This document shows, piece by piece, positions 1-12,521 of a stretch of 64,000 nucleotides of DNA. Every line of letters starts with the position of its first letter. Positions within the stretch are counted from its first letter, which is position 1. Source of the stretch: Stichopus chloronotus (Eukaryota > Echinodermata > Holothuroidea > Aspidochirotida > Stichopodidae); assembly GCA_021234535.1 (NCBI GenBank), contig CM037830.1:18531116-18595115 (forward strand), read 5' to 3'. Position numbers and translations under genes: made by a program. Below the pieces are notes generated by a model. The model was not told the DNA's origin. It searched no databases and saw nothing but the letters and a program-made list of their open reading frames with translations.

Positions 1-393
1 TCCATAATTTTTGCATAGGCTATGGCCAAACAGTGGTTAACTACATGAAGGGAAGAAATGACCCGGTTAACGTCGCAATTGAAAACACATGAAGACCTGT
101 TGTGATTTAATTGCATGAAAGTTCTCTAATAAGTGTGAATCGATAGTTTTCTCCCCACCTGAAAAATTAAATTCTATCTCGAACTGTTTGAAGTCGAAGT
201 CGCTAGTTTATGGCATAAATTTGATTAAATTTAGCCACCTTTACACAACCGCAATATTTGTTTGACATCTGATACGCAAAATCGGTTGACTACTAAATAA
301 TTCCAAGTTTGATCAGTATAAACTGCTAGCCAAACTATTCACACTATTTCTTGTCTTTTTACTGTGTATGTAGTCCTTTGGCTTGATACTCAC

Positions 394-511
394 TGGAAAT
401 AGCTGGAATATCTTGCCACTAGTTTGCATGGTACCTTCATTCTTGCATCGCAACGAACAGACGTTGATATTTTTAAGATACTGGGAAAACAGCACCACAA
501 AGATGATTGTC
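394..511 (-). CDS. SLC23-like exon 6 (FSQYLKN block)
   Basis: Acceptor TTTCCACAG, strong donor CCA before GTGAGT, phase 0. Encodes a membrane helix with FVVLFSQYLKNI and then a cytoplasmic loop ending KIFQLFP. The family's next segment is another membrane helix, which should begin left of this window. I found no convincing exon in 1-393. Confidence 0.88.
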
Positions 512-3500
512 CTGTGGAAAGGAGATATCACCAGCGAGTTGCTATTTTACGTACTGCCATAGTGTTGCCAGTCGTCGGCAGAAAAATCATTATTATGTTC
601 AGGTGCCACTCGGTGTTGCATATCACAATATGACCCTTTGGTTGTATGTCAAAACATAAAAAAGAATATATATCTATATGGCTCTTTCAGAAAACCTCAG
701 GAAACTTTATATGCAGCTGTCAAAAAGTTAGGCTGGTGCCTTCTTCAGCTCATTTGCAGGTAGGGGCTAAATGTATTGATTTATTTCAAAGAAACACTGC
801 TTGTCGAGTTTTATGACACTTGATCTTAAAGTGATAGCGGCTGCAAACCTACACATCAAACGCATCCTGAGCCAGCTGGTTGTTTAAAGAATAGTTGGCT
901 TAACTGCTGTTGCTCCATAAATGCTATTGAACTGGAACCTCCGAATAAAAGTAAGAAATACCTTTGCGAAACAAGTGCACTTCGTATCTTTGCTTATTTC
1001 GGAGGTCTTAAACTATTAGCAGTAATTAACTTTTCTGTTCTATCTCCGTCTAAAAAAAAAAAACAGCTTCCTGATATACGTTTAAACAAATAACTAACGG
1101 GTTTCATACATTTTCTCGACAAAATAGATCAACATTGTTTTAGGCAAGTTAGGCTACATAACCTAGGCCTACATTGTACAACACCATACGGTGAGTCGTC
1201 TTAAGGTTAGTGATTGACCTTAAGACGGCCTTTCAACTACTACAGCTACGTTCCCGGGCGTAATATATTTACCAGGTCGAATTATCATCAAAAACTGTGT
1301 TTTCATTCAATGAAAAGGTAGTGCGAGTGCTTGTAATTCGGCACAACTTTGCAGTCCTGATCATCTTTGCACATACTGCATGCAGAATTGTTCGTTAGTT
1401 ACCCACAGCGCATGCACTTATGTAAAACAATCTACACACTCTACTTTGAGAGACAATATGAACTGACATACATTGCAGAGAGTGAGACTGGCTCCCAAAA
1501 CGACAATTTGTGTGAAAACATGTCTAAGATGACATGTGCCGTAGATAGGCTTGAGCCTACGGATGAAAAGTCCGTAGGTCCGAGGAAAGTTGTATGGGTT
1601 ACATGGGTGGTGAAAAAGCAGGTGGGCGATTCAACTCTTCAGCCCACCAATTCGTCACACATACACATATGAACATACGCTACTAACCGCATCTGGTATG
1701 CTGTCAGATGTAACCTCCACTACTAGGTGCACTACATACAACTGCCGATAACGTTAACACGGGGAGACTCACCTCTATATGATAATTACCCTCATTCGTC
1801 GGGGATAAAATACACTTAACGGAACGGTTCCGTTGACAAACCTTTATTGTGTACAGGAACTATATGGAGTGTAAAAGGGGAATCGGCAGAAGCAAAATTT
1901 GTCACCAGTAATTGACTGATCATGTTTTGAAGGTTTAACACCAATCCAAACTTCCTGTCAACAGTCTGTGTGTTGTATAGTTCGCCGTGAACAACAAAGA
2001 AACCGAACGATCGTGAATCAATGCCACGGCCGGCAAATACCAAAAATACATGGGAATGCCATGGGGAGGTAGTGATACCAAAGTTTTTTTGGTGAGCAAA
2101 TACAAAGCTATGAGACTGTGATATCATCACTTCATAATGCGATATTCACATTTACAACACACGGACTAAAATACGTGAAATTCACTATTTAGAAACAAAA
2201 TATCATTCATTCCATATATCGGTGAATTTCCGGTATTGCTTACACCAACGATATACCCCAATGCACACTACATGACGGCCATGTCGCATCGATTAATGCC
2301 AAGCCTAGAAGTCCAATGCAGGGCGCGATCGAGAGAGGACCGATGAAGCGAAGTATCCAGCCAGACAAGCCGGTGAATCCCAGAATCACTTGGAACATAG
2401 ACGCCACAAGAAGACCACCATTTACCTGCATATGTAACGATCAACATTCGATTAACAAATATCAGTCCATACTTTAATTCATCAAATAACTATAGGAGCC
2501 ATGATGTAATTCTTTGCTCTGAACTTTTCTTGAACGTACCCAACGTGCTCCACTTTATGGGAACAGAGCGGGTTGTTTCTCGTGTAGCATTAAATTCCAC
2601 TTACACCTGGCACGATTATCAATATAGAATTTGATAATGCCATTACCACAGTATAGTCTATCATTTCACACAATCTGCAGAAAGTACGTTTAGAGTCCGT
2701 TGTCCTTTATTAATCATTTCAAAAGGTTCTATTATCCATACGAAATATATCAGTATGTCAAGGTTGTAGCTGAAAGGTAGATAATCGATAGTTAATTTTG
2801 TAAACCTGACAACCTCAACCATATAAGTGGTTAGACAACTAGGTCGAAAACTATCAGTGACAAAAAGCGTAACTTTCAGGTTTCAAACACTAAACTATGT
2901 TTTTATTCTTCATATCAGGATCTGTGCGATACACTCTTCATAAACCTTCAGAAAACCCTTCCAACTATCTGTTTCAGGGTCAAAATAATTGACTATAAAA
3001 TAAAGAAAACAAAGTGACTTATGTTGACAGTTGCTTGTTTGACGTCACCTTTGCGACAAATCTCCTTAATGGATGTGTATTGAAAATATTTCAAATCTTG
3101 ACCAGACTGTTTCCATTTTGTTTGATTTTAATGCCTTACCTCTGCTAACCTCGGTCCCCATATCTCACTAGCATCGGTAGTTCCGTTGACTGATGAGAAA
3201 AAAAAGGAGCATAAGCCTATTCGTCAAGGTCGTAATGGAAAGTTACATGAAATTTCAAGAACATAATATCATTACTTCATTAGGATTTGCTTATTTGCTC
3301 ATATTTTAAATTGCACTTGAGAAATATGATAAAGTGCTGTAATATGCAAATCAGGTTTATTCCAATATACTTACTATAGAATTCCATTGTGACCCACAAT
3401 AAACTAGCTAAATTCTCTTTACATAGACGATTCTTGAGTATGACTAGCATTTTTTTGCATTATACAGAGCTAAATGACGTCATGTCCCTTCGAACTCTTG

Positions 3501-6500
3501 AATAATGTTATGATACTCGGCATTACTGGAGATTTGAAGAACATCCTGGAATACGGTAATAGTATATATATTGTGCAGGCGCATAGCCAGGCTTTTTGTG
3601 TGAGGAGGTAAAATAGACTCATCGTCCCCATTTTTGACCACCGCCCTGTCGAGTATAAGGAGAGGGGTGCTGCCCTACCAAGGCTTAAGCCAGAGTTTCA
3701 AATTAGTCAGTCGACAGATAGTCCTAGGTGGCATGAGGAGAGGTCTAAAGGGAATCCGTTGCATTAAAAGGTATTGGAAGTATTGGAGATGACGTACTTT
3801 TAAGTAGTAGAACTAACATACTTTAAGGAGTAGAATTGACGTATTTTTAAATAGTAATATGACAGAATATTGTTTCGAATTGGCAATAGCTTTAGTTTGC
3901 ACTGACAACCAATACTGTTTGAGGATTTATTATTTTAATTCAGCGTTAGGATTGGAAAAAAAAATAGGGAACATCGTTCTATAGTCCATGTCATCATTAA
4001 TATCCAAGGTCTTAATTGACAATTAAGGAAGAGGAGTATTGCCAATGCGTCATGCGTGTCGACCGTTTTGCTGTGGATTCCTTCGCTGGCCCCTGGCACG
4101 GACGTGTATTACTTACACATCAGCTCTGACTGCATTCGTAATACCATGGTTTCTAGGTCTACGTCAAACGTTCGTAGATACCAGCACCTACTGAGAATTT
4201 CAGCTAGCCGCATGTTCGTATACTCCGTATAAGCAACAGGCGCATGTGCGGCCAATCAAATCTCGAATCAATGGTTTCACACCTTTATGAACACCTTATT
4301 TCAATTGCGTTGTTAATCTGCTTCGTCTTAGTTTTCGATGTCAGTTAAAGATCTCACTAGTAAAACCGGACTATTCCCATCCCCCTCTTCAGCTTAGACC
4401 TACCAGTTCTCCCAAACTCACCTTATCATCCCTCCTACCCCACTAATATTGTGCTGCCCATCCCTGCAGGATTGATTTCTAACCCACTGATGTAATGAAG
4501 ACATTTCCCGTTATGTTCTACAACTACTTGTTTGCCTAAGTTAGTCAACTCTCATCGTCCAACGTTAGCATTGCATACAGTAGCTCAACGTTGCTCTCGT
4601 CTCAACTGTATCATTGCATTTGGACACCCTACTTATTCAACGGTCCGAAGTCTAACTATCTGATGCAACTTGCTATGGTTAACCTTGCTGTCCGATGTCT
4701 GGTGGCCGGTTCTGTTTGTGACTGTGTTTTACCACCAGTCACTGCCTAACACCAACTTTTGCCCCCCCCCCCCGTTATCTTTAGGGCTGTGGTCGTCCTG
4801 CCCAGTTAGCCTAAACACAGTCTTATTACAATTTCCTAGCCGGGACTCCAAGTTCGAGCTGAAGGCCAGTCCAGATTTATCACCAGTTACTAACTAACCA
4901 GGTACCACTCGTGTCGTTGATCAAGTCTGATTGTTAAGCTTTAGTTAATTTATCGTCATAATCATTCAGCTGAACCAAGAAATATACGTTGTCGTGAACG
5001 GTGATTACTTCCAAAGGTGGAGAACAAATATTGTAGTACCAATGGCAATTATTCTCTTTGTTGTAAAGTATCACAGCAATGCAAAATGAAGGTAAACAAG
5101 TTAGGGCGCTAAAAGACTTCCCACATTCTGCGTCAACCTGCATGTGAAGTCATTTGGCTAACGTGATACAAGGTCACCCTTTCCATAGTGCAAGAGAGAT
5201 ACATGCAAATGTAAATTTGGACAAGTACCGTTACCACAGAGGTGTTACAATTTGTGAAAGGGAAAGAACAACAGTCTTTAGAAAGAAACAAAATGTAAAA
5301 TTTTTATCTTGACCCTGTGGACAAGAGCCTCTTGTTGCAGCAAGACTGGACACTACAGGAATGAATGAAAACGATGCTCCCTGAATCACTGGTAATCTAA
5401 ACGAAATTAAAAATGACAACGAAAAAGAAAACGTGTAATCAAAAACGAAAACAAGAGAACGTGTATAGTGATAATAAAAGTACTTAAAATGTTACATCAT
5501 CAAACCTTTTCGTCATGACACACCTTGTAATTTATCATCAAACTGTTCAGATTTTGCTTTTGATAATCAGAGTTGCATGTAAGTACAGGTAAAATGGATC
5601 ACATAACCAAAGTGAATGATGATCGTCAAGGAGACTCCCAGATGGAATCGCTTCAGCCTAGCACTTAGTAGGATCCCTTTAAGATTGTATGACTTCTGAA
5701 TATATCATTCAACTTTTCACCAGACAAACTTTCCGGCAGGCTTCTTGTGAAGTTTTCAGGGAAATTAGTCAGCCATTTCTCAGGACGATCCACGAGAAGG
5801 CAGCCGTAATTTTACGAACATGTGAATCTAGCGTGATTAGATATAAGCTCATTTGTAACGATTCACGAGAGATACTGGTAGAAATCATTATTCCATACGG
5901 CAAGGTGCACGGTATATAACTGTTAATAGTTTAAGCCATTCATTGTGTTAAATAGGTCAATATATGCAGTCTCGTGAAATCCTCCCTCTCTTGCCACTTG
6001 TCCACTAAACATTCAAGGTCTTTTACTTGATGCTTTTTGCGTGTGTAGTCCTTGACTAGTTTTCCAAGGGTGATGAGGGTAGTGTGTGGGTCATTTGTGA
6101 ATTTTCTACAGGATCCTCTATTGCTCAATCAATGAAATGTTCCCCGGTCGACACCAGTGAGATGGCTTTTGCCGGGAAGCAATCATTCGAGCTTTATCGA
6201 GGTCCTATTGTGTGTACTTTTTACTTGGGTCATTTTTGTTTAGTTTTCTAAGAATACGGAGGGGGGGGGGGGTGGTGTGCCTAGGTGAGTAGTGTGTGGG
6301 TCAGATGAGGAGTTTGTTTTTCAAGTTCCTTCATTTCACATCTTAAAAATCCTTGATGATGGTTGTGTTATTAAAAGGATTATGTGGCAGATAATAAATT
6401 CGAAACATTTTTTTTTTCAAGGCATGGGGGGTAGGAACGAGGGTACGTGTCCATGTTTCACAACTTTGATTATGATAAACCTACATGACAAACTCCAGAC

Positions 6501-9500
6501 TACATTTATGTGATATAGGAATAGTAAGTGCTGTATTGTATAATTATTTTATCCCTTGTAATGTACCTTGCTGTAATGCAGAGGTTACTGTTAACATATG
6601 AAGGTTCGATATGTGTGCGCAAACCTGATTCCGATGGTTGACTGTGTGAGTGTTACGACTCCCTGGATGAAAAAAGTAGAACCAATCAGATGAGCATATG
6701 CCGCCATGTCACTGCGCATGCACACAATATTAGAAAGTAGTAAAGGAATACCGATAATACCAGAGAGCATCATCAAGAAATTCTGAAAGAAGAAATAAAA
6801 ATTGAAATGATTTAATTCTAAAGTGATTATTAATGGAATAGAATGTTTTATAAAGTCACAACTTTTCCTACTGAATCTGTGAATATATCCTTGTTGTTCA
6901 GAAATCTCAGTCCAATCTGTAATAAACATTTCATGACTGAAAGCTGGAGCTTTTATGACTGAAAAGTTACGATACAGTTGGATATCTGTCAGATCACTTT
7001 GCTCTGCATAATAGTTAATGCAGCCTGCTATGATCAACTACATCGTAATATATTACATCAATATAGATATATTATAGTTATTCACACTGCAATGATGAAA
7101 ATGAAGGTCTTTTGTAAACCGTGAAAGTTTTTTCATAATAATGTCATAATCTGATGACGATACCAGCATCTGTACATGCTGCAACGGATGTCAAAAATAC
7201 ACAAAATCCTCACATGATATATTACATATTTGTGCCTATAGAGTTGACATAATAATCCTTACAGTATGTCTTGCAATCTCATATTGCATTATGCAGAAAA
7301 AGCATTTCTTCTCGAGAAATGATTTTAATATACAACGAAACTCCTGTGAGGATACGGTATCTTATATACGACAGGGTTACAAATTGTATTGAAACGCAAC
7401 TATAATGCGAAACGTAACCGTACCAGATCTAGTATTCTTCACCTCCACCGCTTGTTAGTTGGTTTTTCTCTATATCATGTCGTTGTATCTTTTGCACAAT
7501 GTGGCAACTTTGTGGCGACTTATGTCACTTCAAATGTGTCCTCTATCTTACCATTTCGTCGGACAATATGAGCCCATTTTTACATCGGCAGATTCCTGTC
7601 CATAGTTTACGATACAAATTATACATAAATGTACAGTATGTACACCACTGTGAAGTGTGAAATAAGAGGAATTCAGTCTTACGTATATGAATATCATACA
7701 CTGCTTTCACAATACATCGAGGGAACTATCACTTAAGGTTGATGTTCAATACCAGGTACGTTTTGGTGCTTTTTATGACTTCACACCTAACTTTGTCAAA
7801 GACCTTGACTGCTGATATGTGTCAGAACGTTAATTACAAGGCCTTTTATGTCATCTCCATTTTTTCAGGATTCTAGTCTGCTTGCTAGATGTTTAGATCT
7901 GTACGTGTTTACTGTTTATTTGCATGTGGGGGCAATTGTGTGTAAAGTCAAGTTGCCAGTTTTGACCCGAGCACATTCTGCACTTAAAAAGCAGCAAACT
8001 GTACAAAGGTATACAGCCAACATGAGTGCCCAACCATCTTTACGGACGTCAGTGCTCGCTCCTTTTATTTGTTGAAGGATACTGGCGTGACAAACGGTCT
8101 TCGGGGGGGGGGGGGGTGTTGCTGGCTAAAAGGTTCATATTGTACATTGTAACTTCTTATCATAATATAGTATCTAATAATATAGAATCTGAGTTACTCT
8201 CATGTAGCTACATTCAAAATGTCTCATAATTTATCAGATAGATTATACTAGCACTTTTAGCTGATGTAAATCCCTGGTATATTCAAACCATGCTTCAACC
8301 AATTTGGTTCGTAAATCATGTGAACGTTTTTGTTCTCTAAGACTTTTGCAGGGTATCTGTTACCATTAAATCATTAGTCTGTGGTATTGTATGGCATTTC
8401 TGGCAAAGAATGTGTCTGGTGTAAATAGCTACCGTGGGAGATTTAACAAAATGCGACTGACTATTTTCACCCAGTAGTACAAACTAGAATATTGTTGTCT
8501 TTCCTACTCTAGTTGCAAAATTGCAGTCATCAGAATGTAGGCCTACCTTCCAATTTCAGGAAATGTGGCGTATGGTTATATCTGTATCTGACCGTATAGG
8601 CTACGCGGGATGATGCGGTTTAAGGAATCTTTTATTACGTGTTGGCTGTATTTCAGTGTCTCTCGTGAAGTAATTGCATGAACTCTTACCTTCGCCTCTC
8701 ATATCTCAGGTGGTCACTCAAACGGTTTTTCCCCTTTTTGTGCGTCGTAACAGTACCGGTATTTTGTTTACCGGATGTTTCCATTTGTATATCTGCACAA
8801 GGCTGCACGATCGCTTGCTTGTGAAGTTGTTAGACTTGATCCATGTGCGAACACAGTTAAAGGTGTTCTGAATGTCGATTGGGGGGAGGGGAGGGGGACA
8901 AGGACGTCGAGTGAAGTCGAAGTGGATGTCCAACGTATTGCGCACCCGTGTGTGTGTGTGACGAGTGAGGGAGGAGACGAGGTTAAGGGGACAGGCCGAA
9001 GACCTTATATATAATACAACCTTTTTGTCAAAAAGGTGTAATATCTAGAGTATTAAAACCATTCACGTGAAGCACAATTATAATGATGGTGTGAACGCTC
9101 TCTTTCAAAATTGATTCAAGGGGTAATTAATCTTCCCTCTTCAAGTTTGTTCTTCTCCTGTGTATTTATCAAACACTTCATTATTGTTGGCATTGCCGTA
9201 TTTTTTGAGTGAAAGATGACGGAACTTGGTCACCCTCGAACGGAGATGTTAAACCGAAATTGGCACAATAACCTTTAATTTTCTTTACTGCAGGGTATTA
9301 CCTCAGTGAAATCAAGAGCACGAAAAAGATATCATTATTCCAAGGAGTGACACTCCCCAGGAAACTCGGTTAAACAAATTTAGACAAAATCTGCAAACTA
9401 TCCATTCATTTTTTGTGGTATAACCCTGGCATCATCCGAAGCCAAATGTTTTCCTCCTGGTACAAAGTCCGTAGAAGATTACAACAACATCCGTAGATTA

Positions 9501-10228
9501 CTTACATGAACGTCTGTCTCTTATCAGCTATGAGTTTTCCTCTCTAATTTACCATTTTAGAAACCAATTCTTTGAAAAATCAGATCATCAATGCCCGTTT
9601 GATGATCGCCCAATGTCGTTAGACAAAATTTTCAACCATTGGTATTAGTTCATAGAAGGCCACAGCGAAGGAAAGCGGGTCATTGGATAGCGAACCTACG
9701 ATGTGACATTTAGGGAGTATCTACATTGTAGATTGATATTTAGGGCCTCATCATATTGTGCGTCATAGTCAGCCTTCGCATATGGCCTTGTAACCTTCAG
9801 ATATCTATAAATGAATTTCAGATATCTCACACACATATTTTTAGATACCTTGGCTTGGATTTAAGATATCTCAGGCGTGATTTCATATAACTGGGTTAGA
9901 ATTGTTATCTCTAAGATAACGTTTGTGACTTCGGAACTGAAACGGAATATCAACCTGTCTACATATTAGTAATTTGAAAAATCGTGTAAAATATTTTTTT
10001 GTTTTTGTCGCAAAAAAATGAAGAAAATAAAACATTAACACAAACCTGGAGTATCAGTACTATCAACGTCACCCAGTTTGGCGTTTCGTTCACGCCAAAG
10101 AGTAAGCGTCCTCCGTCTTTGTTGCTGGTCTCATCGTCCACCGGTTGTTCGATCTCCAACTTGACGGAATTAAGGCCATCAGAAGGTTTTCCTCTCTGCC
10201 CATGCAGCTCGTCAGATTCGGGATTCAT
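394..10228 (-). CDS. SLC23-family nucleobase/ascorbate transporter, 5' part of gene (6 exons)
   Basis: Membrane transporter of the SLC23 (NAT/NCS2) family, whose vertebrate members carry ascorbate or nucleobases with sodium at the plasma membrane. Coding exons by descending position are 10228-10046, 6782-6625, 5396-5314, 3189-3140, 2425-2244 and 511-394. Every junction has GT and AG, the phases agree (0, 2, 1, 0, 2, 0), and the joined 774 bases give 258 residues without a stop. Family landmarks seen are the first membrane segment ending in LILQ, an RLPVIQGASFSF block, an extracellular loop with the N-glycosylation sequon NGT, LRFIGPLSIAP, HWGISLV and FVVLFSQYLKNI. The family is usually about 600 residues, so the transport-core motifs of the C-terminal half lie left of the window. 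Substrate cannot be set from this half. The ATG at 10228 has A at -3. Family assignment is from recalled conserved blocks, without a search. Confidence 0.9.
512..2243. other. intron 5 of the SLC23-like gene
   Basis: No second gene seen. Contains an 11-bp inverted repeat at 1197-1207/1217-1227 and one TAGGCCTA at 1164. Long reading frames here (1367-1672 plus, 1816-2130 minus) resemble no family known to me. Confidence 0.6.
2244..2425 (-). CDS. SLC23-like exon 5 (membrane segments 4-5)
   Basis: Acceptor TATGCAG. Encodes VNGGLLVASMFQV, GLSGWILRFIGPLSIAP and HWGISL. Two donors overlap: GTGTAA at 2245 and GTAAGC at 2243. Only the latter (exon end 2244, phase 2) joins in frame to exon 6, giving GISLVTIIFVVLFSQYL, so it was chosen. 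Confidence 0.9.
3140..3189 (-). CDS. SLC23-like exon 4 (50-base micro-exon, glycosylated loop)
   Basis: A 50-base exon, too short to appear as an open reading frame on its own. Acceptor CTCATCAG, donor GAG before GTAAGG. Joined to exon 3 it reads CPQVNGTTDASEIWGPRLAE. This is the extracellular loop, with one N-glycosylation sequon (NGT) and the W-x-P-R segment that precedes the next membrane helix in this family. Confidence 0.85.
3190..5313. other. intron 3 of the SLC23-like gene
   Basis: Non-coding as far as I can see. Includes a poly-C run near 4765. The purine-rich, GC-richer stretch around 3585-3770 looks like old dispersed repeat material that I cannot name. Confidence 0.5.
5314..5396 (-). 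CDS. SLC23-like exon 3 (RLPVIQG block)
   Basis: Acceptor TTTCGTTTAG. The first base completes an Arg codon begun in exon 2. It encodes RLPVIQGASFSFIPVV and a Cys-Pro before the extracellular loop. The donor GTCAAG after CAGG is weaker than the others but is the only one that keeps the frame into exon 4. Confidence 0.87.
6625..6782 (-). CDS. SLC23-like exon 2 (membrane segments 1-2)
   Basis: Acceptor is a pyrimidine-rich tract ending TTTCAG; donor is AG before GTTTGC, in phase 2. The 52 codons read NFLMMLSGIIGIPLLLS through STIGIR, which fits the family's conserved block between membrane segments 1 and 3. Upstream reading-frame codons (6783-7037) are intron and show no family similarity. Confidence 0.9.
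6783..10045. other. intron 1 of the SLC23-like gene
   Basis: About 3.3 kb. Holds a G run near 8105, a GC-richer stretch at 8870-9000 and a short GATATC palindrome array at 9799-9910, annotated separately. No coding exon recognised. Confidence 0.6.
9799..9910. repeat. short array of AGATATCT palindromes, about 21 bp period
   Basis: AGATATCT occurs at 9799, 9820 and 9864, with AGATACCT at 9843. Degenerate forms follow near 9884 and 9905. Start-to-start steps are about 20-23 bp. The spacing resembles the larger GATATC array at 34.2 kb. Confidence 0.7.
10046..10228 (-). CDS. SLC23-like exon 1 (start codon)
   Basis: Encodes 61 residues: a hydrophilic cytoplasmic N-terminus, then RLLFGVNETPNW and the start of membrane segment 1. 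It matches the family pattern of a short acidic leader followed by a [LY]G[VI]xxxPxW block. The exon ends CTCCAG before donor GTTTGT, in phase 0. The reverse-strand reading continues only a short way into the intron before it stops. Confidence 0.85.
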
Positions 10229-11218
10229 TCTTTGATTATCGGGGAACGAAATTGAAGGAAAAATCAGAATACGTCTAACCTGGGAAGATAGTCACTGAAG
10301 ATATGTTATATAAAACACCATCCGTAACACATTATTCTTTGGATCGATTACACAAAGCCGTATAGATTATGCTGGTATAGGGGAAGTGCACGGACGGATA
10401 CCCATATAACGAAGTCAGATTAAAAGACTGAAGGCACGCAGATCAGCCTCACTGTTATACTTTTACATTATGTACATCGTAGGGAGAATTCTGAAGGAAA
10501 AGTAACCGGTGGGGTTTTGGAATAGTTTGCCGGTGGTACTCAAACTTTAAGCAATTCAGACTGTACACAATAGCTCAATCTCTCTGGTCTACCTGGAAAG
10601 TCTCAGTGTCTATCTCAAGGCGAGGGGGGGGGGGGGAATTGTGGTAATCATGGTAGCTTTCCCAGTCAGAACCTTAACCCTCCAGTTCTCCCCACTCAGC
10701 TGAAGTATAGTGGCCTGGCAGACAATGCCTATAATCTCCTTCCTGTTTATGTACACATTGCTTTCACCTTTCTGAAGAACTAGTGACACTTCATTTTTCA
10801 CCCACAGATATGCTAAAACCTCAAAGCTTCCGAGGGATTTGATCCCTGGGTCCAAATGAGGATTTTCCCCTTGACCTCGGGAGGCGCTCTAAGACACGCA
10901 CCTGGAGCCCACTCGCTAAAGTCCCCCCCCCCCCACAATTTCTTGTACCGTCCATTTGTCCCTTTCAATTCTTAAATCCTATGAAAGGTCCACATATTAG
11001 TGTAAACAAATAGAAAAAAACGAATAACATGCATATGTGTTATACAAATTGAAGAAGAGATAAATGGATGGAGGAAGGGGTAAAGGTTACGATAAAAAAG
11101 AAGAAGAAACATTCTAACAAATGGGCACTCTACGTTTTGCCCATGATCATTCGATCTTTCTCGTGAACGGCATAATTCGTGAACGGCATAATTGTCTATT
11201 CAGGTTCTACGTGGGAAA
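10229..11218. other. region upstream of the SLC23-like gene
   Basis: Must contain the transporter's 5' untranslated sequence and promoter, but no TATA box or clear initiator was picked out. It also has a G run near 10624 and a C run near 10922, within GC-richer sequence that looks repeat-derived. Confidence 0.4.
11162..11193 (+). repeat. two tandem copies of a 16-bp unit
   Basis: CGTGAACGGCATAATT occurs twice in a row with no mismatch, just left of the MITE-like element. Confidence 0.8.
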
Positions 11219-11483
11219 CAGGCGCCGATCCAGGATTCTGAGAAGGGGGTGGGGACTAAGGCCAACGAACAAGCGTTGAAGGCGCGCTAGCCACGGCGGG
11301 TGTCTAGGGGTCCTCACTCTAGAAAATTTAAAATCTTGATGCGCTTATATGCGATTTTCCAGCATCTGGGAAGCATATTTCCCATATCTATTTGTTCATT
11401 CTTGTGTAAAAGATCCTTGGTTATAGAAAAAGGGTAAGGGAGGGGGGTCGTGCAGGATGAGCCCCCATCTGGATCCGCCCCTG
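11219..11483. mobile_element. MITE-like element with CAGG(C/G)GC(C/G)GATCCAG ends
   Basis: The left end at 11219-11233 and the reverse complement of the right end at 11469-11483 agree at 13 of 15 positions. The element is 265 bp and has no transposase. It is flanked on both sides by GAAA, consistent with a 4-bp target duplication. Superfamily not assigned. Confidence 0.6.
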
Positions 11484-12521
11484 GAAAGTGACTGTAAATG
11501 TTGACAGCATGTGTAAATTCTTAAAAAGTATTGTGGTCTCACATGTAGATTCGAAGTAGATCGTGTAAGGATACATTGAAATGCGTACAGAGTCATTGTT
11601 CACAATAAAATCCAGTGTTTCTCTCCATCTATGCTGGATAATGTATATGGACCATTATGCTATTGTCCTGACAAAAATTCATGTGGGCCCACTTTCTTAC
11701 CAAGTATAAACTCTGCGCTTACGCTGTGATTTCTGTTCATTTGCAGAACAATAAAATTAAAGAAACAAAAGAGACACAGATTTTTTTTTTTTGGCAATTT
11801 GGTCATCATTTTTTTTACATCTTTTTTTTTTATACTATCTCTTTGTAACTTAATTACGTTTTGCTGTAGAATTCTCCAACAGTCTGTGGACATTATTACA
11901 GTGTAGCTTCTCGGGCAGCGCTCACCTCAATCGATTGGTAGAAAATTGCATACAACAATATCAAAGTTTGATAACGATTAATAACACACCGTTTTCGAAG
12001 ATTTACGTCTTTTCTATCAGCCTCGGGTAATGAAATACAGTACAAAACAGTGCATGGTAGCCAATCTGATTTGTCAACAAGTATTAAAATACATCAAAGT
12101 ACAGGATATGATTAGTCCTAACAGGATTTCTGATGACTGTGTCGATAGATTCGTTAATAAGAGGCCTGGCCCATTTATAAGACGATAATCAGGTTTAGGA
12201 TACTGGCACAGAGTGTATGATACGTATAATTCCTCTGTGATTTTCAAGAAATCCTTGACCAACCACTTTAAATCGATACCAGTAGGAAGTGCATTGTTGT
12301 TTCAAAGCCTTCCCAGTGAGTAATTACTTCCCACGGAGAGGGGTGACTCCATGATCCCTGAAGGCGAATATTTTCTGCTCATTCGAATGTTCCCCATGAT
12401 GACGCTTGGATGATACCAATTTTGTCAAGGAACATTTTTCAGAACTTTTTTTTTTTTAGATCATTATCACATCAGTCAAATGTATCGACTCCAGCACCTC
12501 CAGATGTAGCGGTTCTTCTTT
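11484..12521. other. intergenic, nothing recognised
   Basis: AT-rich, with poly-T runs near 11781 and 11823. Short reverse-strand reading frames are low-complexity Lys/Phe and unsupported. Confidence 0.4.

Noticed and set aside
6783..7037. Upstream extension of the SLC23-like exon 2 frame
   Set aside because: A strong acceptor at 6783 and family similarity starting exactly after it show the extension is intron.
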